Source: a virus
DNA: 30,145 nucleotides
Strand: one strand, 5' to 3'
IMG/VR virus record: IMGVR_UViG_3300042463_001415
Location: 1 to 30,145 of that record
The first letter of the stretch is position 1; every line of letters begins with the position of its first letter. Made by a program: the position numbers and the translations under genes. The notes under the pieces were generated by a model. The model was not told the origin of the DNA, made no database searches, and saw only the letters and a program-made list of their open reading frames with translations. Positions 7,267-13,259 of the stretch are shown here, piece after piece.

Positions 7267-8940
7267 ATTAAAAAAATATTACGCTTAGCAACAGTTTTTA
7301 TGTTGTCACTTGTTCCTTTAATATTTATTTCACCTACGACCAATGCGGTTATAGCTGAACAGCCTTGCAATACTTATTCTTGGACAGGAGAAGATGATAC
7401 TGCTCATCAAATGGATCTGACAAACCCTTTAAATCTTGGAGATGTGACATACGACACTACTTATGTAACTACTAATGGAACTCTTACTTTTGGTACTCCT
7501 GACGCTAATTTTAGTTCATACCCTAATACCCCATCCATATCCTTGGCTGGCTATGACTGGGTAACATTTGGTGAGGGTACTAGCTTAAGCTATGGTTCAA
7601 CAAATACAGGATTTTGTGTAGAGTGGAAGGTAAGACCTTTTCCCCAAAATACTGGAAACATTACAACCATCAAACTAACTGTTGATACCTCAAGACTTCC
7701 CTCTTGGTCTGGAATTATTGAAACTACTGGTTGGCTTCCAGCAGATCTTAGAAGAGGTATCAGGTTTGCACCTGGACAAGATGTTGTTACTATATCAGAA
7801 GCTTTTACAATTAATGGTGGAGTTCCAGTAGAAATGCAAACTTGTTGGGATGGAACAATTATTCCAATGTCTGGAACCTGTCCTGCAGAACCACCACCTG
7901 GCCAATGCTGGGATGGATCAACTGTTGCTTACAACGAAACTTGTCCCCCAATTCCACCTGACACACAATGTTGGGATGGTACTTGGATTGCTTGGAGCCA
8001 AACCTGCCCACAGCAGCCACCACCAATTGAGTGCTGGGATGGTAGCTCAGTTAACTGGAACGCTCAGTGTCCTCCAACCCCACCTAATATTATTTGTTGG
8101 GATGAGTCTGTAGTTTTGTGGAATCAAATATGTCCTGTGGAACCCACACCAGAACCAACATTAACCCCTACTCCAGAACCAAGTGAAAGCTTAACACCAG
8201 AGCCAACTCTAGAACCAACACCAAGCGTTACTCCAGAGCCAACACCTATTCCAACCCAAACAATGGAGCCAACACCAACTCCAGAACCAACGCCAAGTGC
8301 TGAGCCAACACCTATTCCAGATCCAAGTGTTGACCCAACTCCAGAGCCTACATCAATAGTAGATCCAACTCCAGAACTAACAGAAGAAACTGTTGCACCA
8401 ACACCAGAAGAGACACTGGAGCCTACCCCTTCCCCAGAACCTTTACCTAGCACAGAAGAAACAGATCCCCCTACTACTACAGAAACTTCTGAAGAGGAAC
8501 CAATTTCTTCTGCAGAAAATATACCAAACGAATTATCTGTTGACGAGCTAATGCAGATAGACCTAGAAGAGATTGTGGCTACAGATCTAACAGTTGAGCA
8601 GCTAGATGCTTTGACTGAGGCAGCCTTGGAAGTTTTTGAAACAGCAGAGCCAGGGTCTGAAGAATATCAACAAGCTCTTGAAACTCTATTTCTAGTAGCT
8701 CAAGCAGATGATATTATTTTGAATGAATCTCTAGCAGCTATTCCACTTCTTGGAGATATCCTTGGTGGTACAACAGAACTCATTAACTTTTTGGGAAATG
8801 TGGGGGCAGATATGAGTCCTCAGGTTAGAGAGCAGTCAGAAAAAATAGTCGTTACAGCAGTTGTTGCAGTGCAAGTAGCACTATCAGCAATTTCTTTAAG
8901 CGGTATAGCAACAACAGTAAACCTAAGAAATGGAGCATAA
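7267..8940 (+). CDS. secreted, membrane-anchored repeat protein with ATT start
   Basis: 557 residues from ATT at 7267, chosen because AAGGAGA lies seven bases upstream and only this start restores a full signal peptide (Lys-Lys, then a hydrophobic core, then NAVIAE). The first ATG (7300) would remove its basic end. Order: signal peptide 1-30; beta-rich domain about 31-190; five 21-residue CWDG repeats 193-290; a long Pro-Glu-Pro-Thr linker to about 415; an acidic helical domain; a hydrophobic segment near 526-548. It should be exported and tethered to the envelope. It heads the unit with two small membrane proteins. A role in superinfection exclusion, adhesion or lysis control is possible; I do not recognise the family. 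Confidence 0.8.
   Translation: MKKILRLATVFMLSLVPLIFISPTTNAVIAEQPCNTYSWTGEDDTAHQMDLTNPLNLGDVTYDTTYVTTNGTLTFGTPDANFSSYPNTPSISLAGYDWVTFGEGTSLSYGSTNTGFCVEWKVRPFPQNTGNITTIKLTVDTSRLPSWSGIIETTGWLPADLRRGIRFAPGQDVVTISEAFTINGGVPVEMQTCWDGTIIPMSGTCPAEPPPGQCWDGSTVAYNETCPPIPPDTQCWDGTWIAWSQTCPQQPPPIECWDGSSVNWNAQCPPTPPNIICWDESVVLWNQICPVEPTPEPTLTPTPEPSESLTPEPTLEPTPSVTPEPTPIPTQTMEPTPTPEPTPSAEPTPIPDPSVDPTPEPTSIVDPTPELTEETVAPTPEETLEPTPSPEPLPSTEETDPPTTTETSEEEPISSAENIPNELSVDELMQIDLEEIVATDLTVEQLDALTEAALEVFETAEPGSEEYQQALETLFLVAQADDIILNESLAAIPLLGDILGGTTELINFLGNVGADMSPQVREQSEKIVVTAVVAVQVALSAISLSGIATTVNLRNGA
7843..8157 (+). repeat. five tandem 63-bp (21-residue) CWDG repeats
   Basis: Cysteines fall at residues 193/205, 214/226, 235/247, 256/268 and 277/289 (numbering from the ATT start), an exact period of 21. 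Each unit begins CWDG (CWDE in the last), ends in CP, and is joined by a short Pro-rich linker. The strict Cys spacing suggests one disulfide per unit. Confidence 0.9.
8139..8470 (+). repeat. Pro-Glu-Pro-Thr low-complexity linker
   Basis: Repeated PEPT/PTPEP/PIP units encoded by degenerate CCA-GAA/ACA triplets. It is a typical extended stalk for a surface protein and could carry O-linked sugars on Thr. An open antisense frame of 109 codons across it is a composition artefact. Confidence 0.85.
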
Positions 8941-8941
8941 A

Positions 8942-9130
8942 ATGAAATTTTTAGCAGCATTAGTCAAAGACCTTCTAGAGCAATCCTGGACATTGCTTGG
9001 AATGGTCATTGCTTGGCTAGTTCTTGAGGGTTCCGCAAAAACTCTCACAGGAAAATTAATATTAATTACCCTATTAGTATGGGCAGTTAGTTTTCCAATT
9101 TTTCGTTATGAAAAAGAAAACAACAAGTAG
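8942..9130 (+). CDS. small two-TM membrane protein, possible holin
   Basis: 62 residues from ATG 8942, preferred over ATG 8930 because GGAG at 8932-8935 is correctly spaced for it; 8942 also follows the upstream stop at once. Two hydrophobic segments (about 14-31 and 38-52) flank a short turn, and the C-terminus is charged (RYEKENNK). Size and topology fit a holin or an antiholin-like partner of the next gene, 15 bases downstream. No specific family recognised. Confidence 0.65.
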   Translation: MKFLAALVKDLLEQSWTLLGMVIAWLVLEGSAKTLTGKLILITLLVWAVSFPIFRYEKENNK

Positions 9131-9145
9131 AAAGGAAATACAAAT

Positions 9146-9421
9146 ATGAAAAAAGAAGTAGAAGTCGTTGCAGTAGCAGGAGGACTTAGCACACTGAAGA
9201 ATGTGTTTTGGCGTATCCTAGCTGTCTTCGCAGCATCAAGCCTATCTGTTTTAGGTGCAGGTGCTGTAGTTGGCATAGATTTAATTTCAGCAGTTCTTAT
9301 GGCAGGTATTCTAGGAGTAGCAACAGTAATTGAAAAGCTCGCTAGATCTTTCCTAGAAGATGGAAATTTGTCACTAGAAGAAATCAACGCTGCCTTTGCT
9401 AAGGTAGACAAAAACGCTTAA
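9146..9421 (+). CDS. holin-like membrane protein
   Basis: 91 residues, ATG 9146 after a GAAAGGA ribosome site. Two hydrophobic helices (about 22-44 and 47-64) are followed by a charged, probably cytoplasmic tail (LARSFLEDGNLSLEEINAAFAKVDKNA). Topology and length resemble r1t-type holins of actinophages, which form the membrane lesions that release endolysin. It is close to the M23 peptidase and the lysozyme-like gene. Family assignment is tentative. Confidence 0.65.
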   Translation: MKKEVEVVAVAGGLSTLKNVFWRILAVFAASSLSVLGAGAVVGIDLISAVLMAGILGVATVIEKLARSFLEDGNLSLEEINAAFAKVDKNA

Positions 9422-9442
9422 ATACTACAATTAGGCAACCCC

Positions 9443-9471
9443 TTGACAGTCCCCTCTAGATAGTGTATACT
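9443..9471 (+). promoter_or_regulatory. consensus promoter of the Ntn-hydrolase gene
   Basis: TTGACA (9443-9448) and TATACT (9466-9471) with a 17-bp spacer. The start falls near 9478, leaving a leader of about 24 nt that contains GGAGGGG before the ATG at 9502. Confidence 0.8.
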
Positions 9472-9497
9472 TATATGTGACCATTCTGGAGGGGACT
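9448..9497 (+). repeat. 13-bp inverted repeat spanning promoter and ribosome site
   Basis: The arms 9448-9460 and 9485-9497 are inverted copies with 12 of 13 positions matching. The left arm covers the end of the -35 box and the spacer; the right arm contains the GGAGGGG ribosome site of the gene at 9502. Confidence 0.6.
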
Positions 9498-9501
9498 TTT
9501 T

Positions 9502-10035
9502 ATGACCTGCATAGCTGCAGTAAAAGCTAACGGCAAAGTATACGTAGCAGGAGATCGTGGAGCATCAGATCAAGATGCCCATATGATATTAAACTTATCA
9601 AAACCAAAAGTCTTTAAGGTTGGAGACTATGTATTTGCATTTGCAGGTACTATGGAGGGTCAACGTGTCGCATATAGTTTTGATCCACCAAAGCCACACC
9701 CTGAAGAAGATCTTGATGTATTTATGCACACCATATTCTTAAAAGCATTACGTGCATACTATGAAGAGTGGTGGTTTCCAACTGATAATGAATCAGAATT
9801 CTCTATGATCATTGCGTATAAAGATAAGCTATACGAGCATAATGCTGCAGATATGTCTATGACAGAATATACCGCAAATTTTATAGCAATTGGTTCTGGA
9901 GCAGAATATGCTATGGGATATCTTTCTGCTGTTATAGCATCTAAAAATCCAGAACAGGCTGTTGAGTCTGCAGTAAAAACTGCAATTAAATTTTCACCAA
10001 CTTGTTCTGGAACGGTTGACATTTTTACCACTTAG
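9502..10035 (+). CDS. proteasome/HslV-like Ntn-hydrolase
   Basis: 177 residues starting Met-Thr-Cys-Ile-Ala-Ala. After removal of Met, Thr1, Asp17 (AGDRGAS) and Lys33 (LSKPK) sit at exactly the catalytic positions of proteasome beta subunits and HslV. The following YVFAFAGT strand and the later IGSGAEYA loop also match the fold. It lacks a propeptide, like HslV. Known relatives are threonine proteases in ring assemblies fed by an ATPase; no ATPase partner is seen here. It has its own strong promoter. It could modify the host proteasome, process virion proteins, or act alone. Fold well supported; substrate unknown. Confidence 0.8.
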   Translation: MTCIAAVKANGKVYVAGDRGASDQDAHMILNLSKPKVFKVGDYVFAFAGTMEGQRVAYSFDPPKPHPEEDLDVFMHTIFLKALRAYYEEWWFPTDNESEFSMIIAYKDKLYEHNAADMSMTEYTANFIAIGSGAEYAMGYLSAVIASKNPEQAVESAVKTAIKFSPTCSGTVDIFTT

Positions 10036-10044
10036 TGGTATGAT
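10016..10044 (+). promoter_or_regulatory. leaderless promoter inside the end of the Ntn-hydrolase gene
   Basis: TTGACA 10016-10021, 17 bp, then TATGAT 10039-10044 preceded by TGG (extended -10). Exactly six bases separate it from ATG 10051, so the transcript should begin on the start codon. Confidence 0.75.
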
Positions 10045-10050
10045 TTATTT

Positions 10051-10245
10051 ATGGGTATGATAAAAGATATGGCAATTAATGTAGATGAGGCCTGGGAATG
10101 GCTAGAAATCGGAATAGAAAAAGGGTGGGTAACAAAACCCTTCTGCTATACTCACGATGGTGATCCTTATATGACTGAGGAAGAGTATCAGGAGTGGGAT
10201 GAGGGTGGAGATCCTTGTGCTCCAGTTATTAAATTCTTAGTATAA
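10051..10245 (+). CDS. small acidic protein of unknown function
   Basis: 64 residues, acidic and Trp-rich (AWEWLEIGIEKGWVT, YMTEEEYQEW). There is no ribosome site; the start is set by the promoter six bases upstream, so it is read as a leaderless mRNA. A second in-frame ATG (10057) is less likely. Separately promoted single gene just before the tRNA array. Function not recognised. Confidence 0.7.
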   Translation: MGMIKDMAINVDEAWEWLEIGIEKGWVTKPFCYTHDGDPYMTEEEYQEWDEGGDPCAPVIKFLV

Positions 10246-10246
10246 T
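10241..10246 (+). promoter_or_regulatory. possible -10 box for the tRNA array
   Basis: TATAAT overlaps the stop codon of the preceding gene, about 40 bases before tRNA-Gly. No convincing -35. A 14-bp palindrome (10274-10287, GCAAAC-AA-GTTTGC) runs into the tRNA's first bases. Confidence 0.4.
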
Positions 10247-10285
10247 AACTTTAACATAATAAATAAATAGTGTGCAAACAAGTTT

Positions 10286-10359
10286 GCGAATGTTGCATAA
10301 AGGTAGTGCCTCTGCCTTCCAAGCAGACGGTGAGGGTTCGATTCCCTCCATTCGCTCCA
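10286..10359 (+). tRNA. tRNA-Gly (anticodon TCC)
   Basis: Acceptor GCGAATG pairs with CATTCGC; anticodon stem TCTGC/GCAGA with loop CTTCCAA; T-stem GAGGG/CCCTC around TTCGATT. The CCA end is encoded, the only complete one among the seven tRNAs here. Reads GGA codons. Confidence 0.93.
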
Positions 10360-10361
10360 AT

Positions 10362-10435
10362 GGTCTGGTGGCTCAGTTGGTTAGAGCACCGCCCTGTCAC
10401 GGCGGAGGTCGTGGGTTCAAGTCCCATCCAGATCG
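10362..10435 (+). tRNA. tRNA-Asp (anticodon GTC)
   Basis: Acceptor GGTCTGG/CCAGATC, anticodon stem CCGCC/GGCGG with loop CTGTCAC, discriminator G. Followed by CA only, so the host must complete CCA. It begins three bases after tRNA-Gly, so the two are probably co-processed. Confidence 0.95.
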
Positions 10436-10449
10436 CATAAAGCACCAAA

Positions 10450-10530
10450 GGTAGAGTTGGGCAGGTGGTGAGCCCCTTTGACTGTAAATCAAACGCTTTA
10501 GCTGTGTAGGTTCGATTCCTATCTCTACCA
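10450..10530 (+). tRNA. tRNA-Tyr (anticodon GTA)
   Basis: Acceptor GGTAGAG/CTCTACC, anticodon stem TTTGA/TCAAA with loop CTGTAAA, and a long variable arm as expected for bacterial tRNA-Tyr (class II). Discriminator A; CCA not encoded. Confidence 0.93.
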
Positions 10531-10535
10531 CGCAA

Positions 10536-10608
10536 TCCCCAATAGCTCAATTGGCAGAGCGTTAAACTGTTAATTTAAATGTTCCTGGTTCGAGTCCAGG
10601 TTGGGGAG
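10536..10608 (+). tRNA. tRNA-Asn (anticodon GTT)
   Basis: Acceptor TCCCCAA/TTGGGGA, anticodon stem TTAAA/TTTAA with loop CTGTTAA, T-arm around TTCGAGT, discriminator G followed by CA. Last of the four-gene array. Confidence 0.93.
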
Positions 10609-10631
10609 CAAAAGTAATATTATTTTTTTAA

Positions 10632-10640
10632 TGGTATAAT
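10632..10640 (+). promoter_or_regulatory. extended -10 promoter of the M23 peptidase gene
   Basis: TGGTATAAT with TATAAT at 10635-10640. The leader of about 38 nt contains a small hairpin (GGGT at 10647-10650, ACCC at 10655-10658) and GAAAAGG at 10669-10675 before ATG 10685. Confidence 0.6.
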
Positions 10641-10684
10641 TAAGTTGGGTTTTTACCCCGTTTAATTTGAAAAGGATGATATAT

Positions 10685-11074
10685 ATGGGTTCACCAATTG
10701 TTGGAGGTAAGGTTACAACACCTTACAAGAAGCTTGGAAAAATGTGGAGCAAAGGTTACCACACAGGAGTAGACTATGCTTGCAAAGTAGGAACAGACAT
10801 TGTTGCTGTTGCAGATGGCAAGATTGAAAATGCTACCTGGGGTGCCAGCTATGGCACTCAACTAGTTCAAAAAGTTGAGGGTGGCTGGGTAATCTATGCA
10901 CACCTTTCAAAGGCTCTAGTTAAGGCTGGAGACAAAGTAACAAAGGGACAGCACATTGCAGAGTCTGGTAATACAGGTAACTCTTCAGGTCCTCACCTTC
11001 ACTTTGAAATGAGAGATAACATTAGATGGAGTGCAGGTAAGGATATTGATCCTGCTGCAATTCTAGCTAAGTAG
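10685..11074 (+). CDS. M23 (LytM-type) peptidoglycan endopeptidase
   Basis: 129 residues from ATG 10685, placed nine bases after GAAAAGG; TTG 10667 and ATG 10676 are in frame but lie in or beside the ribosome site. It is a bare catalytic domain with the M23 zinc ligands His26 and Asp30 (HTGVD) and the HLH pair at 104-106, plus YAHLS between. Such enzymes cut peptide cross-bridges of the cell wall. There is no signal peptide or wall-binding domain, so release would depend on a holin. A terminator follows. It could instead be virion-associated, but its place beside the lysozyme-like gene favours lysis. Confidence 0.9.
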   Translation: MGSPIVGGKVTTPYKKLGKMWSKGYHTGVDYACKVGTDIVAVADGKIENATWGASYGTQLVQKVEGGWVIYAHLSKALVKAGDKVTKGQHIAESGNTGNSSGPHLHFEMRDNIRWSAGKDIDPAAILAK

Positions 11075-11083
11075 TCTTAGATT

Positions 11084-11112
11084 TAGCCCTTGAGTTTTTC
11101 AGGGGCTATTTC
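11084..11112 (+). terminator. stem-loop terminator after the M23 gene
   Basis: TAGCCCTTGA (11084-11093) pairs with TCAGGGGCTA (11099-11108), ten pairs with one G-U, loop of five, followed by TTTCT. The weak T tract makes termination probably partial. Confidence 0.65.
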
Positions 11113-11121
11113 TATGCCTAT

Positions 11122-11150
11122 TTGACAAATATTGTTACATATGTTAAACT
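11122..11150 (+). promoter_or_regulatory. leaderless promoter of the exported lysozyme-like gene
   Basis: TTGACA 11122-11127, 17 bp, TAAACT 11145-11150 preceded by TGT. Six bases later comes the second of two adjacent in-frame ATGs (11154 and 11157). Confidence 0.7.
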
Positions 11151-11153
11151 AGA

Positions 11154-11687
11154 ATGATGCGTATCAGAACCTTGGTTTTGGTATCCCTAACTGCGGTTCT
11201 TGTTGCAACAGTAAATGGAAATTTACGAGCAACACCCCTACCAGTTAGCCAATACCAAACCAGTGCTAATGCACCGCAAAAAACAAAACTGGATTTAATT
11301 ATGCCAGAGACTGCTATACAAAGCAACCCCATAAAAGCTGAAAGAGCTAGTAGAAGCAATGTTAGAAAAACAAACTCTAACATTGAATCCAATAAAGCTT
11401 TTGCTCAGTCATTTATGGCAGAAACATATGGATGGAAAGAAGATCAATTTCAATGCTTGGTCTCTTTATGGGAAAGAGAAAGTGGATGGAAGCATACTGC
11501 TGATAACCCAAACTCAAGTGCTTATGGAATCCCACAGGCACTCCCAGGAAAGAAAATGGCAAGTTCTGGATCTGATTGGGAAACTAATCCACACACCCAG
11601 ATTAAATGGGGTCTAGAGTACATACAGGGGCGTTACGACACTCCCTGTGGTGCCTGGAAGTCATTTAAGAAGAAAGGCTGGTATTAA
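11154..11687 (+). CDS. exported lysozyme/transglycosylase-like protein
   Basis: 177 residues (176 if the leaderless ATG 11157 is used). N-terminal signal peptide (Arg-Ile-Arg then a hydrophobic stretch to about 21), a Ser/Lys-rich linker to about 80, then a lysozyme-superfamily domain: CLVSLWERESGW with likely catalytic Glu107 or Glu109, the SSAYGIPQALPG loop, and a C-terminal WGLEYIQGRYDTPCGAW resembling actinobacterial SLT/Rpf-like hydrolases. Two domain cysteines may form a disulfide. It should cut glycan strands outside the membrane via Sec export, complementing the M23 peptidase. Followed by tRNA-Met. Confidence 0.8.
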   Translation: MMRIRTLVLVSLTAVLVATVNGNLRATPLPVSQYQTSANAPQKTKLDLIMPETAIQSNPIKAERASRSNVRKTNSNIESNKAFAQSFMAETYGWKEDQFQCLVSLWERESGWKHTADNPNSSAYGIPQALPGKKMASSGSDWETNPHTQIKWGLEYIQGRYDTPCGAWKSFKKKGWY

Positions 11688-11698
11688 GTAAACCAGTA

Positions 11699-11772
11699 GG
11701 GGTGTTAGCTCAGTTGGTTAGAGCAGCAGACTCATAATCTGCCAGTCGTAGGTTCGAGCCCTACACACCCCA
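11699..11772 (+). tRNA. tRNA-Met (anticodon CAT)
   Basis: Acceptor GGGGTGT/ACACCCC, anticodon stem GCAGA/TCTGC with loop CTCATAA, discriminator A followed by CC. The first pair is a normal G-C, so it is not an initiator type. A lysidine-modified Ile tRNA cannot be excluded from sequence alone. It starts 12 bases after the lysozyme-like gene. Confidence 0.9.
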
Positions 11773-11783
11773 CCTTAATGCAG

Positions 11784-11789
11784 TATAAT
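11784..11789 (+). promoter_or_regulatory. -10 box before tRNA-Ile
   Basis: TATAAT ends ten bases before the tRNA's first base, so the primary transcript would have almost no 5' extension. Confidence 0.55.
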
Positions 11790-11798
11790 TTAATACAC

Positions 11799-11869
11799 GC
11801 TCCTTTAGCTTAGTGGTAGAGCTCGCCCTGATATTGCGAATGTCGTCAGTTCGATTCTGACAGGGAGCA
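11799..11869 (+). tRNA. tRNA-Ile (anticodon GAT)
   Basis: Acceptor GCTCCTT/AGGGAGC with wobble pairs, T-arm GTCAG/CTGAC around TTCGATT, discriminator A. The anticodon loop reads CTGATAT. The last stem pair below the loop is a C-T mismatch (TCGCC/TGCGA), an oddity. CCA not encoded. Confidence 0.85.
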
Positions 11870-11876
11870 CTGAATA

Positions 11877-11885
11877 TGTTATAAT
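11877..11885 (+). promoter_or_regulatory. extended -10 promoter of the Hsp20 gene
   Basis: TGTTATAAT with TATAAT at 11880-11885, just past tRNA-Ile. The leader of about 50 nt holds a GC-rich patch (CCC ATCA GGG) that may fold, then AAAAGGAGC before ATG 11942. Confidence 0.6.
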
Positions 11886-11941
11886 AGATTTGCTTGCCCA
11901 TCAGGGGAGCAAAAAATAACTCGCTTAAAAGGAGCAAAAAT

Positions 11942-12349
11942 ATGAATAATCTAAATGCGTGGGCAAATAACCCATATATGATTGGTTGGGATACATTTTT
12001 CCCAAAGCTAGAAACCCTAGCAAAGACAAACTCAACGAGTTTTCCTCCATACAACGTCAGAAAAGTAGATAGTGATAATTTTATCATTGAGTTGGCAGTT
12101 GCTGGCTACAATAAGTCAAATCTAACTGTTACAGAAGAAGATTGCTGTGTGACAGTAGTTGGAGAACTTCCTGAAACAAATGATGAATATCTACATAAAG
12201 GTATCGCTGGTAGAAAGTTTACAAGAACCTTTTCTTTAGCTGAGCATATGCTCACAGATGGTCTAAATCTAGTTGATGGTATGCTTTTAATTAAAATTAA
12301 AAGAGAAATTCCAGAAGAAAAAAAGCCAAAAACTCTTACAATTAAATAA
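11942..12349 (+). CDS. small heat-shock protein, Hsp20/IbpA-like
   Basis: 135 residues from ATG 11942, which has AAAAGGAGC nine bases upstream. The alpha-crystallin domain is clear: YNVRKVDSDNFIIELAVAGY, then GIAGRKFTRTFSLAEHM, then LVDGMLLIKIKREIPEEKKP and a short C-terminal tail. IbpA-like proteins hold unfolding proteins as oligomers. Phage-encoded Hsp20 is common in T4-like aquatic phages and is thought to aid late protein folding or virion assembly. Separately promoted. Confidence 0.92.
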   Translation: MNNLNAWANNPYMIGWDTFFPKLETLAKTNSTSFPPYNVRKVDSDNFIIELAVAGYNKSNLTVTEEDCCVTVVGELPETNDEYLHKGIAGRKFTRTFSLAEHMLTDGLNLVDGMLLIKIKREIPEEKKPKTLTIK

Positions 12350-12376
12350 ATTTCCAAAAGGAAGCTACCTTAGGAA

Positions 12377-12406
12377 ACAGCCTGGACACGCTGTAAAACT
12401 GTCCAT
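12377..12406 (+). other. structured intergenic segment with two competing hairpins
   Basis: ACAGC (12377-12381) can pair with GCTGT (12390-12394), and TGGACA (12383-12388) with TGTCCA (12400-12405). The arms interleave, so only one stem can form unless the two make a pseudoknot. Poorly T-rich sequence follows. It may be a weak terminator for Hsp20. Confidence 0.35.
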
Positions 12407-12416
12407 ATGTTTTATT

Positions 12417-12425
12417 TGGTATAAT
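12417..12425 (+). promoter_or_regulatory. extended -10 promoter of the FmdB-like gene
   Basis: TGGTATAAT with TATAAT at 12420-12425; the transcript starts near 12432, within or just before the AGAAGGAT ribosome site of ATG 12443. Confidence 0.65.
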
Positions 12426-12442
12426 ATTATAGAAGGATAACA

Positions 12443-12619
12443 ATGGCTACATACGAATATAGATGTTCTAATTGTGATATTACTATTACAATTAATAGGG
12501 CTATGACAGAGGAAGATCCTGGATACAAGTGCAAGACTTGCCAAAATGATCTAAATAAGGTATACTCTATAGGAGCGATTACTTTTAATGGCCCTGGTTT
12601 CTATAGAACGGATAAGTAG
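12443..12619 (+). CDS. FmdB-type zinc-ribbon protein
   Basis: 58 residues: MATYEYRCSNC near the start, a second KCKTC knuckle at about 31-34, and a C-terminal GPGFYRTD, the signature layout of FmdB/CxxC_CxxC_SSSS zinc ribbons. These small proteins occur widely in bacteria and phages, with proposed regulatory roles that are poorly proven. It begins a unit of four closely spaced genes ending with the 109-residue protein. Confidence 0.85.
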   Translation: MATYEYRCSNCDITITINRAMTEEDPGYKCKTCQNDLNKVYSIGAITFNGPGFYRTDK

Positions 12620-12621
12620 TT

Positions 12622-12855
12622 TTGGTTATAGATAAAGCAAGCAAAGAGTGGCAGCTAACTGCAATGCATCGTTGTGATTCTTGTGGTGCTCAAGCTTACA
12701 TAAAAATCAAGGGTATAACAGGTGAGCTATTATTCTGCTCCCATCATTATGATAAGATTATGAATAATACAACTGGATATACAAAGATGATGAGCTTTAT
12801 GTTAGAGATTGTTGATGAACGTGAAAGACTTGTTAATACTGAAAAGGAAATTTAA
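12622..12855 (+). CDS. DUF7455-like Zn-binding actinobacterial protein
   Basis: 77 residues from TTG 12622; no upstream ATG exists and an internal ATG (12664) would remove the conserved LTAMHRC. The pattern LTAxxRCDSCGAQAY...GELLFCSHHYDK matches small proteins typical of Actinobacteria and their phages (DUF7455-like), with CxxC and CxHH as probable zinc ligands. Function unknown. Its TAA overlaps the ATG of the thermonuclease gene (TAATG). Confidence 0.75.
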   Translation: MVIDKASKEWQLTAMHRCDSCGAQAYIKIKGITGELLFCSHHYDKIMNNTTGYTKMMSFMLEIVDERERLVNTEKEI

Positions 12856-13259
12856 TGTTTGAATATTATGTAAAAGAAGTAGCCAACGTAGTAGATGGAG
12901 ACACCATTGACGTTGTAATTGATTTAGGATTTGATATTAGCTTTAGTTCACGTGTACGCTTGGCAGGTATTGATACTCCAGAAAGTCGTACAAAGGACAA
13001 AGCAGAAAAGGCTTTAGGTTTAGAATCTAAAAAGTATCTGGCAGATCGCATTAAGGCAGCAAAGACTGTTGTTATTAAAACTGAGAAGATGGATTCGTCT
13101 GAAAAGTATGGTCGTATTCTTGGTTGGTTATATCTTGATGGTGAGGGCAACTCAATCAATACTGAAATGATTGAAAAAGGATATGCCTGGGGGTATCTTG
13201 GAGATACAAAAGTTAAAAACTTTGAAGAGCTTGCTACAAAGAGAGCATTAAATAAGTAA
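12855..13259 (+). CDS. thermonuclease (SNase family)
   Basis: 134 residues, a complete SNase domain: VDGDT (13-17), RLAGIDTPES with Arg35, Asp40 and Glu43, and KYGR with Arg87. The catalytic Arg35/Glu43/Arg87 fall at the same numbers as in staphylococcal nuclease. Family members use calcium to cut DNA and RNA. No signal peptide is present, so it probably works in the cytoplasm, for instance on host nucleic acid. Coupled by TAATG to both neighbours. Confidence 0.93.
   Translation: MFEYYVKEVANVVDGDTIDVVIDLGFDISFSSRVRLAGIDTPESRTKDKAEKALGLESKKYLADRIKAAKTVVIKTEKMDSSEKYGRILGWLYLDGEGNSINTEMIEKGYAWGYLGDTKVKNFEELATKRALNK

Noticed and set aside
8124-8453. Minus-strand open frame of 109 codons, Gly/Ser/Val-only
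   Set aside because: Mirror image of the PEPT repeats; low complexity arises from the sense codons.
10251-10550. Minus-strand open frame of 99 codons resembling widely annotated hypothetical proteins
   Set aside because: It lies wholly antisense to the tRNA-Gly/Asp/Tyr/Asn array. Such frames with strings like GLEPTTSAVTGRCSN are well-known artefacts of tRNA complements.
11761-12087. Minus-strand open frame of 108 codons
   Set aside because: Antisense to the end of tRNA-Met, tRNA-Ile and the Hsp20 start; contains a tRNA-complement motif (CQNRTDDIRNIRA) and no ribosome site.
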